A DNA stretch of 23,529 nt from RGIG5270 sp045538635 (GTDB taxonomy: Bacteria; Verrucomicrobiota; Lentisphaeria; Victivallales; Victivallaceae), in NCBI GenBank assembly GCA_045538635.1, contig JAZSRU010000188.1:1-23529 (forward strand), given 5' to 3'. Numbering within the stretch: position 1 is the first letter of the stretch; every line of letters starts with the position of its first letter. A program made the translations under genes and the position numbers. A model generated the notes under the pieces. It did no database searches and was not told the origin of the DNA. It saw only the letters and a program-made list of their open reading frames with translations. Shown here piece after piece: positions 15,596-23,488 of this stretch.

Positions 15596-16582
15596 TCACC
15601 TCAAAACCAATTCCGGACGGTAATATTCAACATGCTTTCCGCGATGCGCAAAAACCTGACGCCAGAACACACTCCAATCCCAATGCCAGGAAGAAAATTC
15701 ATGCCCCGGAATTCTGGAATGAAATGAATCAAATGCTCCGATTTTTTCAATTTCAGGCAAATCAGGGAAAAATATCTCCACTTTCTGCATCAAATCATTG
15801 ACCGGAGCATCCCCGCGACCGAAAACTGCAGTCGGAGGGTCATTGCGGAAAATACGCGACACACGCGCAGGATTATTCTGAAAATCTTCAAATGAACACC
15901 ATTGCAGCTCCGGAGAATCAAACTTCAACCCGGCTTTTTCCGCAGCATTAGACAATTCCTGCCTTTTATATTCAAGTATCAACGGATTATGACTGACAAA
16001 CAATATTTTTTTATGCCCGTTCCGGATAAAATGTCTCAAAGTCATTTCTGTAATATAGCGCCAATCAGTCAAAACTCCTGATTCCGGTAAAATTCCGGGG
16101 TATTCAAAACGGTTGCAATAAATTGTTTCAAAATTTTCTGTCAATCTCTGTATTTGATTATATGAAATATTTTTACTGCCGGTATCAATAAATACACGCA
16201 ATGGATTCTTCTCCAGCACCGCCTCAATTTTATCCAGCACTCCGCATGCCATCATCGGAACGACTCCGGCTTCAGAACCGGCCTGAACAAAAGCTTCATA
16301 ATAATTCTCCATATGACCGGGAGAAACTGAAGTTATAAAAGCACACAATTCGCTGGAATAATTTTTCTGCGGAATATACAGCCCAGAACGAGCTCCGCGC
16401 AGAATAAGTCCCATTTTTTCCAATCTATCAGATGCCTGATAAAGAACCATCGTACTGACGCCAAACCGTTTGGCAAGTTCCCGCATAGGCGGCAGTTTAT
16501 CACCGGGCTTGAATTTGCCGGAACGGATATCATCCGCTATAATATCAGTAATTATTGCAGTTTTGCTGGGAACGGCACACAT
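15596..16582 (-). CDS. GntR-family transcriptional regulator with LacI-like effector domain
   Basis: 328 aa. Residues about 5-72 form a GntR-type winged helix: IITDIIADDIRSGKFKPGD, KLPPMRELAKRFGVS, YQASDRLEKMGLI and GSGLYIP-like RSGLYIP. Residues about 80-320 resemble a periplasmic-binding/LacI fold instead of the usual FCD or UTRA domain; landmarks are YYEAFVQAGSEAGVVPMM, FIRNGHKKILFVSHN and PPTAVFGRGDAPVNDLM. This domain pairing is common for sugar-responsive regulators. The start has AGGTG 5 bases upstream. The gene precedes the pseudopilin/glycosidase operon on the same strand, separated by about 600 bp of repeats, and probably controls it. The effector is likely a sugar from the target glycan (inference). 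Tandem TGTTA boxes upstream may be its own operator. Confidence 0.88.
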   Translation of the reverse strand: MCAVPSKTAIITDIIADDIRSGKFKPGDKLPPMRELAKRFGVSTMVLYQASDRLEKMGLILRGARSGLYIPQKNYSSELCAFITSVSPGHMENYYEAFVQAGSEAGVVPMMACGVLDKIEAVLEKNPLRVFIDTGSKNISYNQIQRLTENFETIYCNRFEYPGILPESGVLTDWRYITEMTLRHFIRNGHKKILFVSHNPLILEYKRQELSNAAEKAGLKFDSPELQWCSFEDFQNNPARVSRIFRNDPPTAVFGRGDAPVNDLMQKVEIFFPDLPEIEKIGAFDSFHSRIPGHEFSSWHWDWSVFWRQVFAHRGKHVEYYRPELVLR

Positions 16583-16599
16583 GGGACACCTGTTTTTTG

Positions 16600-16629
16600 T
16601 GTTACAATATTTGTTATATCTGTTATATA
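16600..16629. promoter_or_regulatory. TGTTA repeats / possible operator before the GntR-type gene
   Basis: On the plus strand TGTTA occurs at 16600, 16612 and 16621; the last two form a direct repeat TGTTATATC/TGTTATATA. A small dyad ACAA-TAT-TTGT spans 16604-16614. This sits 17-47 bp upstream of the regulator's start codon and could bind the regulator itself. The region is AT-rich, so support is weak. Confidence 0.3.
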
Positions 16630-16709
16630 AAATACAACTGAAAAACTTTTTTTCAAGTCTGATTCAAAAAAATATAAAAAAATTACATTTTTATCCGGCA
16701 ATAAACAAT

Positions 16710-17687
16710 TCAGCGCAATGATTCATAATAAAATTGCGCCGCAAGACGGATTCCATCCCTCACCGGCACTTCGACCTTGTACCCCAGCAATTCTTTTATT
16801 CTGGAAATATCAGCCAGAGAATGCGGCACATCCCCTGCCCGGTTCTGACCGTAAACTGCTTCAACTTTCAAAATTTCAGGATCAAATTCGCCCAGACTTT
16901 CGCGCAATGCATCAAACAAGCCGTTCAAATCTAGCGATTCTCCGCAGGCAACATTATAAACCTGATTCAATGCTGCACAATTCTCTGTTTCAAGTGCCAG
17001 CAGATTTGCATTCAACACATTATCTATATAAGTGAAATCCCGCGAATAACTGCCGTCGCCATTGATAACCGGACTCTGATGTGCGAGCAGCGCAGCAGCA
17101 AACTTCGGGATTACCGCCGCGTATGCGCCATCCGGACTCTGCCGTCTGCCGAAAACATTGAAATACCGGAGTCCGATACAATCAATTCCATAGATTTTAT
17201 GAAAATTCTCTGCATAAAGTTCATTTACATATTTAGTTATCGCATATGGGGAAAGCGGTTTTCCTATACGCTCCTCAACTTTCGGCAGTTCTCTGCTGTC
17301 GCCGTAAACAGAACTGCTGGCGGCATAAACAAACCGTTTCACACCGCACTCAACTGCGCTGTAAAGCATATTGACAAAACCGCCGATATTGACATCTGTT
17401 GAAGTCATCGGGTCCTTGATCGAACGCGGCACCGAACCGAGTGCTGCCTGATGCAGAATATAATCCTGATCCTTTGCCGCTTTCAAACATGTATCATAAT
17501 CACGGATATCACCTTCAATAAGTTTGAATTCCGGATTGCCGGCAAAATCTGCAATATTTTTGCGGTATCCGGTGGAGAAATTATCAAGCACAGTGACACA
17601 ATTGCCCTGTTTCAACAGTATTTCCACCAGATTGGAACCGATAAATCCGGCTCCGCCTGTAACAAGAATTTTTTTACCGCAAATCAT
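16710..17687 (-). CDS. wbpP: UDP-N-acetylglucosamine 4-epimerase, WbpP/TviC type
   Basis: 325-aa extended SDR epimerase. The NAD-binding motif TGGAGFIGSN is at 10-19, D36-N37-F38 reads the cofactor, and the catalytic block is ASSSVYGD plus YAITKYVNELYAENF (YxxxK). The segments HQAALGSVPRSI, ERIGKPLSPYA, LRYFNVFGRRQSPDGAYAAVIPK and FTYIDNVLNANLLAL are characteristic of the WbpP/TviC branch. That branch interconverts UDP-GlcNAc and UDP-GalNAc, or their uronic acids, for surface polysaccharides. The start codon overlaps the Nudix gene stop (ATGA), with GGTGAG just upstream, so the two are co-translated. Substrate preference between N-acetylated and plain sugars is inferred from the motif similarity. 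No glycosyltransferases lie nearby. Confidence 0.85.
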   Translation of the reverse strand: MICGKKILVTGGAGFIGSNLVEILLKQGNCVTVLDNFSTGYRKNIADFAGNPEFKLIEGDIRDYDTCLKAAKDQDYILHQAALGSVPRSIKDPMTSTDVNIGGFVNMLYSAVECGVKRFVYAASSSVYGDSRELPKVEERIGKPLSPYAITKYVNELYAENFHKIYGIDCIGLRYFNVFGRRQSPDGAYAAVIPKFAAALLAHQSPVINGDGSYSRDFTYIDNVLNANLLALETENCAALNQVYNVACGESLDLNGLFDALRESLGEFDPEILKVEAVYGQNRAGDVPHSLADISRIKELLGYKVEVPVRDGIRLAAQFYYESLR

Positions 17688-18256
17688 AACTCACCATTGA
17701 TCCCCATCGCGAACGGCCAGAGTTTTGAATCAATACCGTCCCCTCTCGCTATCGCCTGCTGCAGAAAATCACAGAAATCTGCAGATTTCACTCTGAAAAC
17801 TTCAATATTTTCGCTGTCTTCCTGATGTGTTTCCGGTACGACATTACGGTATTTTGCACCGTCAATTTCCATAAAAACAAATGTTGCTGTTTCACCCGAC
17901 AACCCCGGGGAACTGAAGCCGGGAGCAAAAACGCGGACAATTTTTCCCTCATAACCGGTTTCTTCATAGAGTTCGCGCGGCGCACTCATTTCAGCTGTTT
18001 CTCCGTCATCAATCAATCCTGCGGGAAACTCTATTATATATCTTCCTGCAGGAGGACGGAACTGACGCACCAGGATATATTCATCATCCGGCACAATTTT
18101 CGGCACAATTATTACTGCGCCGTGAGAATTCTGTCTGGCGCACCCCTCCCAAACGCGTTCGCGTTCTCTCTCGTCACGGAAAAAAATTTTTTCGATGCGT
18201 ATATATTTGCCTTCGCCTATGACATCTTTCGCAATTATAAAAGGTTTTTTCCGCAT
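17684..18256 (-). CDS. Nudix hydrolase, ADP-ribose pyrophosphatase-like
   Basis: 190 aa. The Nudix box is complete: G-LIDDG-E-TAEMSAP-REL-Y-EE-T-G-Y fits GX5EX7REUXEEXGU. Upstream of it, VRQFRPPAGRYIIEFPAGLID is typical of the ADP-ribose/nucleoside-diphosphate-sugar pyrophosphatase group. Downstream, APGFSSPGLSGETATFVFMEI matches the same group, where a proline-containing loop and a late Glu complete the site. These enzymes hydrolyse ADP-ribose or sugar nucleotides in the cytoplasm. GGAG lies 5 bases before the ATG. It overlaps the UDP-sugar epimerase by 4 bp, which makes a sugar-nucleotide substrate conceivable but does not prove it. The gene is the first of its operon and is divergent from coaE. 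Confidence 0.88.
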   Translation of the reverse strand: MRKKPFIIAKDVIGEGKYIRIEKIFFRDERERERVWEGCARQNSHGAVIIVPKIVPDDEYILVRQFRPPAGRYIIEFPAGLIDDGETAEMSAPRELYEETGYEGKIVRVFAPGFSSPGLSGETATFVFMEIDGAKYRNVVPETHQEDSENIEVFRVKSADFCDFLQQAIARGDGIDSKLWPFAMGINGEL

Positions 18257-18394
18257 AAAATCTCCATTATTTTTTACTTTTTCATAAAATATACTTGCAT
18301 TTTCGGAGATTACAAGCTATATTATCAGCATAATAGACAGAAAAATGCACGATTACATAAAAAATCAACCGTGCAGCAGTCATAATCAACGGAT

Positions 18395-18464
18395 CAATAA
18401 CTTATCTCCCCGGGAAACACATTTTTTATTTTTCTGTATTTTTTTGTACGGAGAAAAGTTATTG
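18395..18464. other. Inverted repeat upstream of coaE
   Basis: CAATAACTTATCTCC (18395-18409) faces GGAGAAAAGTTATTG (18450-18464), 15 bp with one mismatch, spacer 40 bp of T-rich sequence. A shorter pair TGCACG/CGTGCA lies at 18346-18351 and 18370-18375. Both are in the 247-bp divergent region between the Nudix gene and coaE and end 39 bp before coaE. They could be a regulator site or a long-loop RNA hairpin in the coaE leader. Confidence 0.5.
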
Positions 18465-18503
18465 AACATTACACTGTTAAACAATTTTTAAGGTAGTTTA
18501 TTC

Positions 18504-19091
18504 ATGATCATCGGTATTACCGGCGGTTTCGGCTGCGGCAAAAGTACTGTACTTGACCTTTTCCGCAATGCAGGAGCTGAAGTTTACAGCGCAGATGAAC
18601 TGTGTCACAAAATATATGCCGACAGAGAACCTGATTTTTTTCATGCTCTGCAGGAATTTTTCGGCGACGGAGCAATAAATCCTGACGGCTCGGCGAACCG
18701 TCAATTTATCGGAAAAAAAGTATTTTCAGATACCGCCGCTCTGAATTATCTCAATTCTCTGTTTCAAACAAAAATAAAAGATCAAATAAACAATATCATT
18801 AAAAATTCAACAGAGAAAAAAACTCTTACCGCTATTGAAATCCCTCTGCTTTTTGAAGGACACTACGAAAAATGTTTTGACAAAGTACTGACTGTTTATG
18901 CTCCGGATGAAGCCCGCAAACGCTATCTCGCACAGCGGGGATTTGATTTTGACGAAATGCTGAAACGCGATGCCCATCAGATACCGCTCGATGAAAAAGT
19001 CAAACGCGCAGATATTGTCATTGTCAATGATTCCACTCCCGAATTTTTAAAAGAACAATTTGATATAATATGGAACGACTTAACAAGGTGA
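18504..19091 (+). CDS. coaE: Dephospho-CoA kinase
   Basis: CoaE performs the last step of coenzyme A synthesis, phosphorylating the 3'-OH of dephospho-CoA with ATP. 195 aa is the usual length. P-loop GGFGCGKST is at residues 7-15. SADELCHKIY follows with the substrate-binding Asp, then FIGKKVFSD, the IEIPLLFEGHYEKCFDKVLTVYAP block and the LID-region RKRYLAQRGFD, and the C-terminal ADIVIVNDST segment. AAGGT lies about 10 bases before the ATG. It is the first of a plus-strand run, with rho only 4 bp downstream, so coaE and rho are probably one transcript. Confidence 0.96.
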   Translation: MIIGITGGFGCGKSTVLDLFRNAGAEVYSADELCHKIYADREPDFFHALQEFFGDGAINPDGSANRQFIGKKVFSDTAALNYLNSLFQTKIKDQINNIIKNSTEKKTLTAIEIPLLFEGHYEKCFDKVLTVYAPDEARKRYLAQRGFDFDEMLKRDAHQIPLDEKVKRADIVIVNDSTPEFLKEQFDIIWNDLTR

Positions 19092-19095
19092 TTCT

Positions 19096-21150
19096 ATGAA
19101 CGAAGAAGAAAAAATTATTCCCCCCATTACTGAAAATGATGCTCCGCCCGCTCCCAAACGCCGCGGACGCCCGCGCAAAAATCCGCTTCCCCCCGAAAAT
19201 AATGAGCTTCCTCTGACTGAAAAAAAAGCAGAACCTCAAGCAGAAAAAATTGAAAAAACTGCCGCTCCCGCCCCTGCTCCGGCCCCCGCTCCGGCTCCGG
19301 CCCCGGTTGTACAGAAAAATGTTTCTGATACACCAGAACCTCATGCAGAATCTTTGCTCGACAAAGTAAAAAAATATGTCCGCAAATCAAAAAAAACCGA
19401 TGCTGATGCAGAAAACAGAGAAACTGCTGTTCCCGCTGAAGCTCAAACTCCTGCCGCGCCCGAAAAAGCCGCAGATACTGCAGAAACTCAAAATATTCCA
19501 CGCGAAGATAATCAGGAACACAAAAACAACAATTTCCGCAACGACCGCTTCCGCAACAATAACAACCGTAATAACAACAATAACCGCAATAATAACAACA
19601 ACCGTAATAACCGCAATAACCGCAACAACAATTATGTAAACGGCAACACTCTCAATTACGGCGGCAATTACGGAATGCGCGATGATGTTCCATCCATTTA
19701 TCACGAACTCGGCAGAAATCACCGTTTCGATGAAGACGGATACAGCTATCCTGTTGACTCCTATTATGAACAGGACCGTATTGAAATGCACTACGCCAGC
19801 CAGCGTCCGGAAGGCTTGCCGTCCGATGAAGATATCGAACGCGACTCACGCAATTATCCTGCCGATATTGCCGCACGCGAATCCCTGCCGTCCGTCAATA
19901 TCAATGAACTGCAGAAAAAAACTATGCAGGAACTTTATGAAATGGCAGAACAGTTCAATATCGAAGGCATCGGTGCTTTGGACAAAAGCCATGTTATTTA
20001 TGAAATCCTTCGCGCCAACTGCGAAATGAACGGACGCCTTTACGGCATGGGAACTCTCGAAGTAATGCCGGACGGATTCGGCTTCCTGCGTTCTGAACTT
20101 TACAACTATCTGCCGTGCAGTGAAGATATTTATGTCAGTCCCGCACAGGTGCGCCGTTATGCGCTCAAAACCGGCGACTTCATAACCGGACAGATCCGCC
20201 CGCCGCGCGAAAAGGAACGCTTTTTCGCCATTCTCAAAGTCGAAAGCATCAATAATGAACCGCCGGAGAACAAAAAAGGCATCGTTCCTTTCAACGAACT
20301 CACTCCCTACTTCCCCACCGAGCGTCTGGTACTGGAAACAACGCCGGAAGACATTTCCAGCCGTGTTGTTGACCTCGTTGCCCCCGTCGGCAAAGGGCAG
20401 CGCGGATTGATCGTCGCCCCGCCGCGTACCGGAAAAACCGTCCTTATGCAGAAAGTTGCAAACAGCATTCTGACCAACAATCCGGAAGTCAAACTGATTA
20501 TTCTTCTTATTGATGAACGCCCCGAAGAAGTTACCGATATGCAGCGTTCGATCCCCGCTGAAGTTATCAGTTCGACTTTTGATGAACCGCCGGAACGCCA
20601 TGTTCAGGTTGCAGAAATGGTTATCGAAAAAGCAAAACGCCTGGTTGAATACAAAAAAGATGTCGTTATTCTTCTTGACTCAATCACACGACTTGCCCGT
20701 GCATACAATACTTTGCAGCCGCACTCCGGAAAAATCCTTTCCGGCGGTGTTGACGCGACCGCACTCCACAAGCCCAAACACTTTTTCGGTGCGGCACGCA
20801 ATATCGAAAATCACGGCAGTCTGACTATTATCGCAACCGCCCTCATTGAAACCGGCAGCAAAATGGATGAAGTTATCTTTGAAGAATTCAAAGGAACCGG
20901 CAACATGGAACTCCACCTCGACCGTTCCATCTCCGACCGCCGTATCTATCCTGCCATCAATATCGAAAAATCCGGCACACGCAAAGAAGATCTGCTTCTC
21001 CATCCGGATGAACTTCAGCGTGTATGGGTATTGCGCAAGGCTGTCGCCGGAGTTCCGCCAACCGAAGCAATGGATCTTCTCATCGGCAGATTGAAAAAAG
21101 TCAAAACAAACATAGAATTCCTGATGACCCTGAACCCCAACGCTGAATAA
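19096..21150 (+). CDS. rho: Transcription termination factor Rho with long disordered N-terminus
   Basis: 684 aa, far longer than E. coli Rho (419). The extra part is N-terminal and about 265 residues long. It has an AT-hook-like KRRGRPRK (21-28), an Ala-Pro run (about 56-69), charged stretches, an Asn/Arg-rich tract (144-179) and a Tyr/Asp/Glu-rich segment. The standard Rho follows: the helical N-domain (about 265-310), the RNA-binding domain (MGTLEVMPDGFGFLR and IYVSPAQVRRYALKTGD) and the ATPase with P-loop APPRTGKT (441-448), LLIDERPEEVTDMQR, STFDEPPERHVQVAEMV, LLDSITRLARAYN, KPKHFFGAARNIENHGSLTIIATALIETGSKMDE (Q- and R-loop region) and LHLDRSISDRRIYPAI. The helicase core looks complete. 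AAGGTG lies 5 bases before the ATG. Rho terminates untranslated transcripts genome-wide. Confidence 0.97.
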   Translation: MNEEEKIIPPITENDAPPAPKRRGRPRKNPLPPENNELPLTEKKAEPQAEKIEKTAAPAPAPAPAPAPAPVVQKNVSDTPEPHAESLLDKVKKYVRKSKKTDADAENRETAVPAEAQTPAAPEKAADTAETQNIPREDNQEHKNNNFRNDRFRNNNNRNNNNNRNNNNNRNNRNNRNNNYVNGNTLNYGGNYGMRDDVPSIYHELGRNHRFDEDGYSYPVDSYYEQDRIEMHYASQRPEGLPSDEDIERDSRNYPADIAARESLPSVNINELQKKTMQELYEMAEQFNIEGIGALDKSHVIYEILRANCEMNGRLYGMGTLEVMPDGFGFLRSELYNYLPCSEDIYVSPAQVRRYALKTGDFITGQIRPPREKERFFAILKVESINNEPPENKKGIVPFNELTPYFPTERLVLETTPEDISSRVVDLVAPVGKGQRGLIVAPPRTGKTVLMQKVANSILTNNPEVKLIILLIDERPEEVTDMQRSIPAEVISSTFDEPPERHVQVAEMVIEKAKRLVEYKKDVVILLDSITRLARAYNTLQPHSGKILSGGVDATALHKPKHFFGAARNIENHGSLTIIATALIETGSKMDEVIFEEFKGTGNMELHLDRSISDRRIYPAINIEKSGTRKEDLLLHPDELQRVWVLRKAVAGVPPTEAMDLLIGRLKKVKTNIEFLMTLNPNAE
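19525..19632 (+). repeat. Asn/Arg codon repeat within rho
   Basis: Near-tandem AAC/AAT codons broken by CGC/CGT, encoding Rho residues 144-179 with RNNNNN-type units. Synonymous AAC/AAT alternation indicates that the protein sequence, not a pure DNA microsatellite, is maintained. It is embedded in the disordered N-terminal extension. Confidence 0.85.
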
Positions 21151-21161
21151 AGGATTGGCAA

Positions 21162-21461
21162 ATGGCTGATTACAGAAAAAATAATAAATTCAACGCCACT
21201 TTGTTGATCATACTGCTTGCAGTTCTCGCCCTCGGAGCGATAATTGTTCTCTATCCGGTTTATCTCAAAAAAGAAAAACTCAAAGAGAGCAATCATCTGC
21301 TCCATGAGCAGCTCACCAGTAAAGAATATGAACGCGCTCAACTCTCTCGCGACGTTCATGCGCTTGAAAATGATCCGCATATGGTTGAAAAAGTTGCCAG
21401 AGATAAATTCCGCCTTTGCCGCGAAGGCGAAATAATCCTGCTCTATAAGAAAGAAAAATAA
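21162..21461 (+). CDS. FtsB/DivIC-like septum formation protein
   Basis: 99-aa bitopic membrane protein. A short basic cytoplasmic tail is followed by one transmembrane helix (about 13-33, LLIILLAVLALGAIIVLYPVY). A coiled-coil segment comes next (about 36-70, rich in Lys, Glu and Leu heptads), then a conserved end ENDPHMVEKVARDKFRLCREGEIILLY. The last motif (L-ndp-EK-AR-kf-pgE) is the FtsB/DivIC signature. These proteins form the divisome subcomplex with FtsL and FtsQ (DivIB) that activates septal peptidoglycan synthesis. It starts 11 bp after rho, with AGGA upstream. FtsB versus DivIC cannot be decided from sequence alone. Confidence 0.82.
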   Translation: MADYRKNNKFNATLLIILLAVLALGAIIVLYPVYLKKEKLKESNHLLHEQLTSKEYERAQLSRDVHALENDPHMVEKVARDKFRLCREGEIILLYKKEK

Positions 21462-21466
21462 TAATC

Positions 21467-23251
21467 ATGAAAAATTACCTCGCATTGCTATTGTCTGTTT
21501 TTACCATCTCATCCGCCAAATCAGCTTTACCGTCCACATGGACCGCATTTTTCTATTCTGTTCCGGAAGAAAAAAATGTTACACAGCTCAAATTTCAAAA
21601 CGGCATCCCCGTAATGCCCGACAATACTCCGCTCAAAGGCAGAAAAATTTCATCGCGCAGCAACCGTTTTGATTTTGACAAAATGACCACTGAAAATCAT
21701 GTCATCCTCGTCAGCAAATTCAAATCTGACAGAGAATACAATACTTATATCGGCGTCGGCTGTCTTGCTTTTGCCATCGAACTCAACGGCAAAAATATTT
21801 ATGAATTCCGCCGCAAAGGACTCGGCAATGATTACGATCCGGTATCCGCACAGGATCATATCATCCCGGCAAAAATCAAAAAAGGCGAAAACACCATTGT
21901 TATTTATTCATGCCGTACCAACTGGCTGCTTGATTACTGCTACGGAGCAAACCGCAAAATCAACTGGAACTTCACCATCAGCGAACTCCCTGATTATCAG
22001 CCGGTCAAAGCCGAACTCGCTCATCTTGAACTGCTTCTCCGCCCCGCAGAAAACAGCATGACTGTCGCTTTTATTACCAAAAAAGCAGTTCAAGCCGGTG
22101 TCGATTACCGCGTCGCCGGCACTCAAAAATGGACTCGGCAATGGAATATTGACGGTGAAATCGCACTCCGCGATACGGACAGAAATCATATTATATGCAT
22201 GGATGAACTCAAACCGGACACACTTTATGAATACAGACTCGTCCTGCTGCAGCCTCCCGTCGGCGGTGAAAAACGTTCTCTCTGGGGCGAAAGAGTACAC
22301 AAAGAAATTTACACTCCGGTCAAAACATTCAAAACTCTCGGCAAAAAGAATTTCAACTTTTTCGCTCTCGCCGATACACAGCTTTCAATCTCTGAAACTC
22401 TGCGCACAGTTGCCGACCGCGAAAAATATATGCAGAAAATGCGTGAACTGCCCGAATTCAAACAGGCTGATTTCATCGCTCACATCGGCGATCTGACCAG
22501 CTATTTTCACAACATCGAAAAAGACCTCATCGCTGACTTTTTCGACAGTTTCACCTCACAAAAAGATGCAAAACCGTGGGTTTATGTCCGCGGTAATCAC
22601 GAACTTGACGGCATTGAAGCATCATCATGGCACAAATATTTTGTTCCTGAAGGTCAGAAACCGTATTACTGGTTCAAAAACGGAGATGTTCTCTTTATCG
22701 TCCTCGCCTGCGGAGATACGACCAAAGGCAATCTCAATGCTCATATCGGTCCCATTCTCGATACCGCTTACATGGTCAAAAAACAGCGTGCCTGGCTGGA
22801 AAAACTTGTCCAATCCGATGTTTACAAAAATGCAAAATTCCGCATTGTTCTCTCTCATATCTCCCCTCAAGTCAATGAAGGTCCCATGAGTCAGGATGTC
22901 CGCGCCATTGCCGAACCGCTGCTGAATGAGTCAATACATCTGTGGATAGGCGCACATTGCCATCGCTACTGGAGAATGTTCAGAGGTTCAAATGAACTTT
23001 TCTCACGCGAAAAAGCTCCTGCAAACTTTTATCAGAAAACAGCTCCATTCAACTGGATCACTCTTGACGGCCCCAAAGGCAATCAGAATCCGCCAGATTT
23101 GAGTTATGTTCATGTCAATGTTGAAAATAATACTCTGACTGCAAAAGTGATTGATCCTGACGGTTCGATCGTCGATCACTTCACCATCGACAAAGACGGC
23201 AACGCAACCGAAATCAAACGCGCTGCCACCCTAAAATCAACCAAACTTTAA
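21467..23251 (+). CDS. Secreted calcineurin-like metallophosphoesterase
   Basis: 594 aa with a signal peptide (MKNYLALLLSVFTISSAKSA). The N-terminal part (about 25-170) is a beta-sandwich containing VGCLAFAIELNGKNIYEF and KKGENTIVIYSC, like carbohydrate-binding jelly rolls. A fibronectin-III-like purple-acid-phosphatase domain follows (about 180-290, LKPDTLYEYRLVLL). The phosphoesterase core has ADTQ (D303-T-Q305, where many relatives have D-x-H), HIGDLTS (G341-D342), RGNHE (376-379), LSHISP and GAHCHRYW (G495-H497-H499). All metal-ligand motifs are present except for the His-to-Gln change in motif I, which is known in some relatives. It starts 5 bp after the FtsB-like gene with a poor ribosome-binding site, so coupling is likely. 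It acts outside the cytoplasm; the substrate is unknown. Confidence 0.88.
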   Translation: MKNYLALLLSVFTISSAKSALPSTWTAFFYSVPEEKNVTQLKFQNGIPVMPDNTPLKGRKISSRSNRFDFDKMTTENHVILVSKFKSDREYNTYIGVGCLAFAIELNGKNIYEFRRKGLGNDYDPVSAQDHIIPAKIKKGENTIVIYSCRTNWLLDYCYGANRKINWNFTISELPDYQPVKAELAHLELLLRPAENSMTVAFITKKAVQAGVDYRVAGTQKWTRQWNIDGEIALRDTDRNHIICMDELKPDTLYEYRLVLLQPPVGGEKRSLWGERVHKEIYTPVKTFKTLGKKNFNFFALADTQLSISETLRTVADREKYMQKMRELPEFKQADFIAHIGDLTSYFHNIEKDLIADFFDSFTSQKDAKPWVYVRGNHELDGIEASSWHKYFVPEGQKPYYWFKNGDVLFIVLACGDTTKGNLNAHIGPILDTAYMVKKQRAWLEKLVQSDVYKNAKFRIVLSHISPQVNEGPMSQDVRAIAEPLLNESIHLWIGAHCHRYWRMFRGSNELFSREKAPANFYQKTAPFNWITLDGPKGNQNPPDLSYVHVNVENNTLTAKVIDPDGSIVDHFTIDKDGNATEIKRAATLKSTKL

Positions 23252-23294
23252 ACCTATTTCTGTAAAAATACGGGGTTGTTGCAAAAATGATTCT

Positions 23295-23357
23295 GCGGGA
23301 AAGACACCTTTTTGAAAAAAGGTTATCTTCCCCGCACCCCATCTTTCAAAAACTTTT
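23295..23357. repeat. Dispersed palindromic repeat, copy C (inverted)
   Basis: Hairpin arms GCGGGAAAGACACCTTTTT and AAAAAAGGTTATCTTCCCCGC (23295-23313 / 23315-23335), then CACCCCATC and CAAAAACTTTT. The reverse complement reads AAAAGTTTTTGAAAGATGGGG, matching the flank and G-rich block of copy A. It starts 44 bp after the phosphoesterase stop, at the end of the coaE-rho transcript, so it may mark or stabilise the mRNA 3' end. Confidence 0.65.
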
Positions 23358-23434
23358 AAGAGGAATTGCTATTGTTACCGATAAAGACAATTCCGAATTT
23401 TTTTTATTTCCTTAAAAATATATCCAATCCACTC

Positions 23435-23459
23435 TTTCTCAAACCGACCGTTTGAGAAA
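23435..23459. other. Perfect 10-bp hairpin
   Basis: TTTCTCAAAC and GTTTGAGAAA are perfectly complementary around a 5-nt loop. No T-run follows on either strand, so it is not a classical terminator. It lies in the 278 bp of gene-free DNA at the window's end. Confidence 0.6.
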
Positions 23460-23488
23460 AGGGACAACTGACGGTGAAAACTTGTAAA

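Noticed and set aside
15210..15727. Plus-strand frames giving similar peptides (SQTSHYSQSS...)
   Set aside because: The similarity comes from the 55-bp direct repeat, and the frames run into the antisense of the GntR-type gene.
19525..19632. CRISPR-like periodicity in rho
   Set aside because: The repeats are Asn/Arg codons in frame with a real gene, with no spacer structure.
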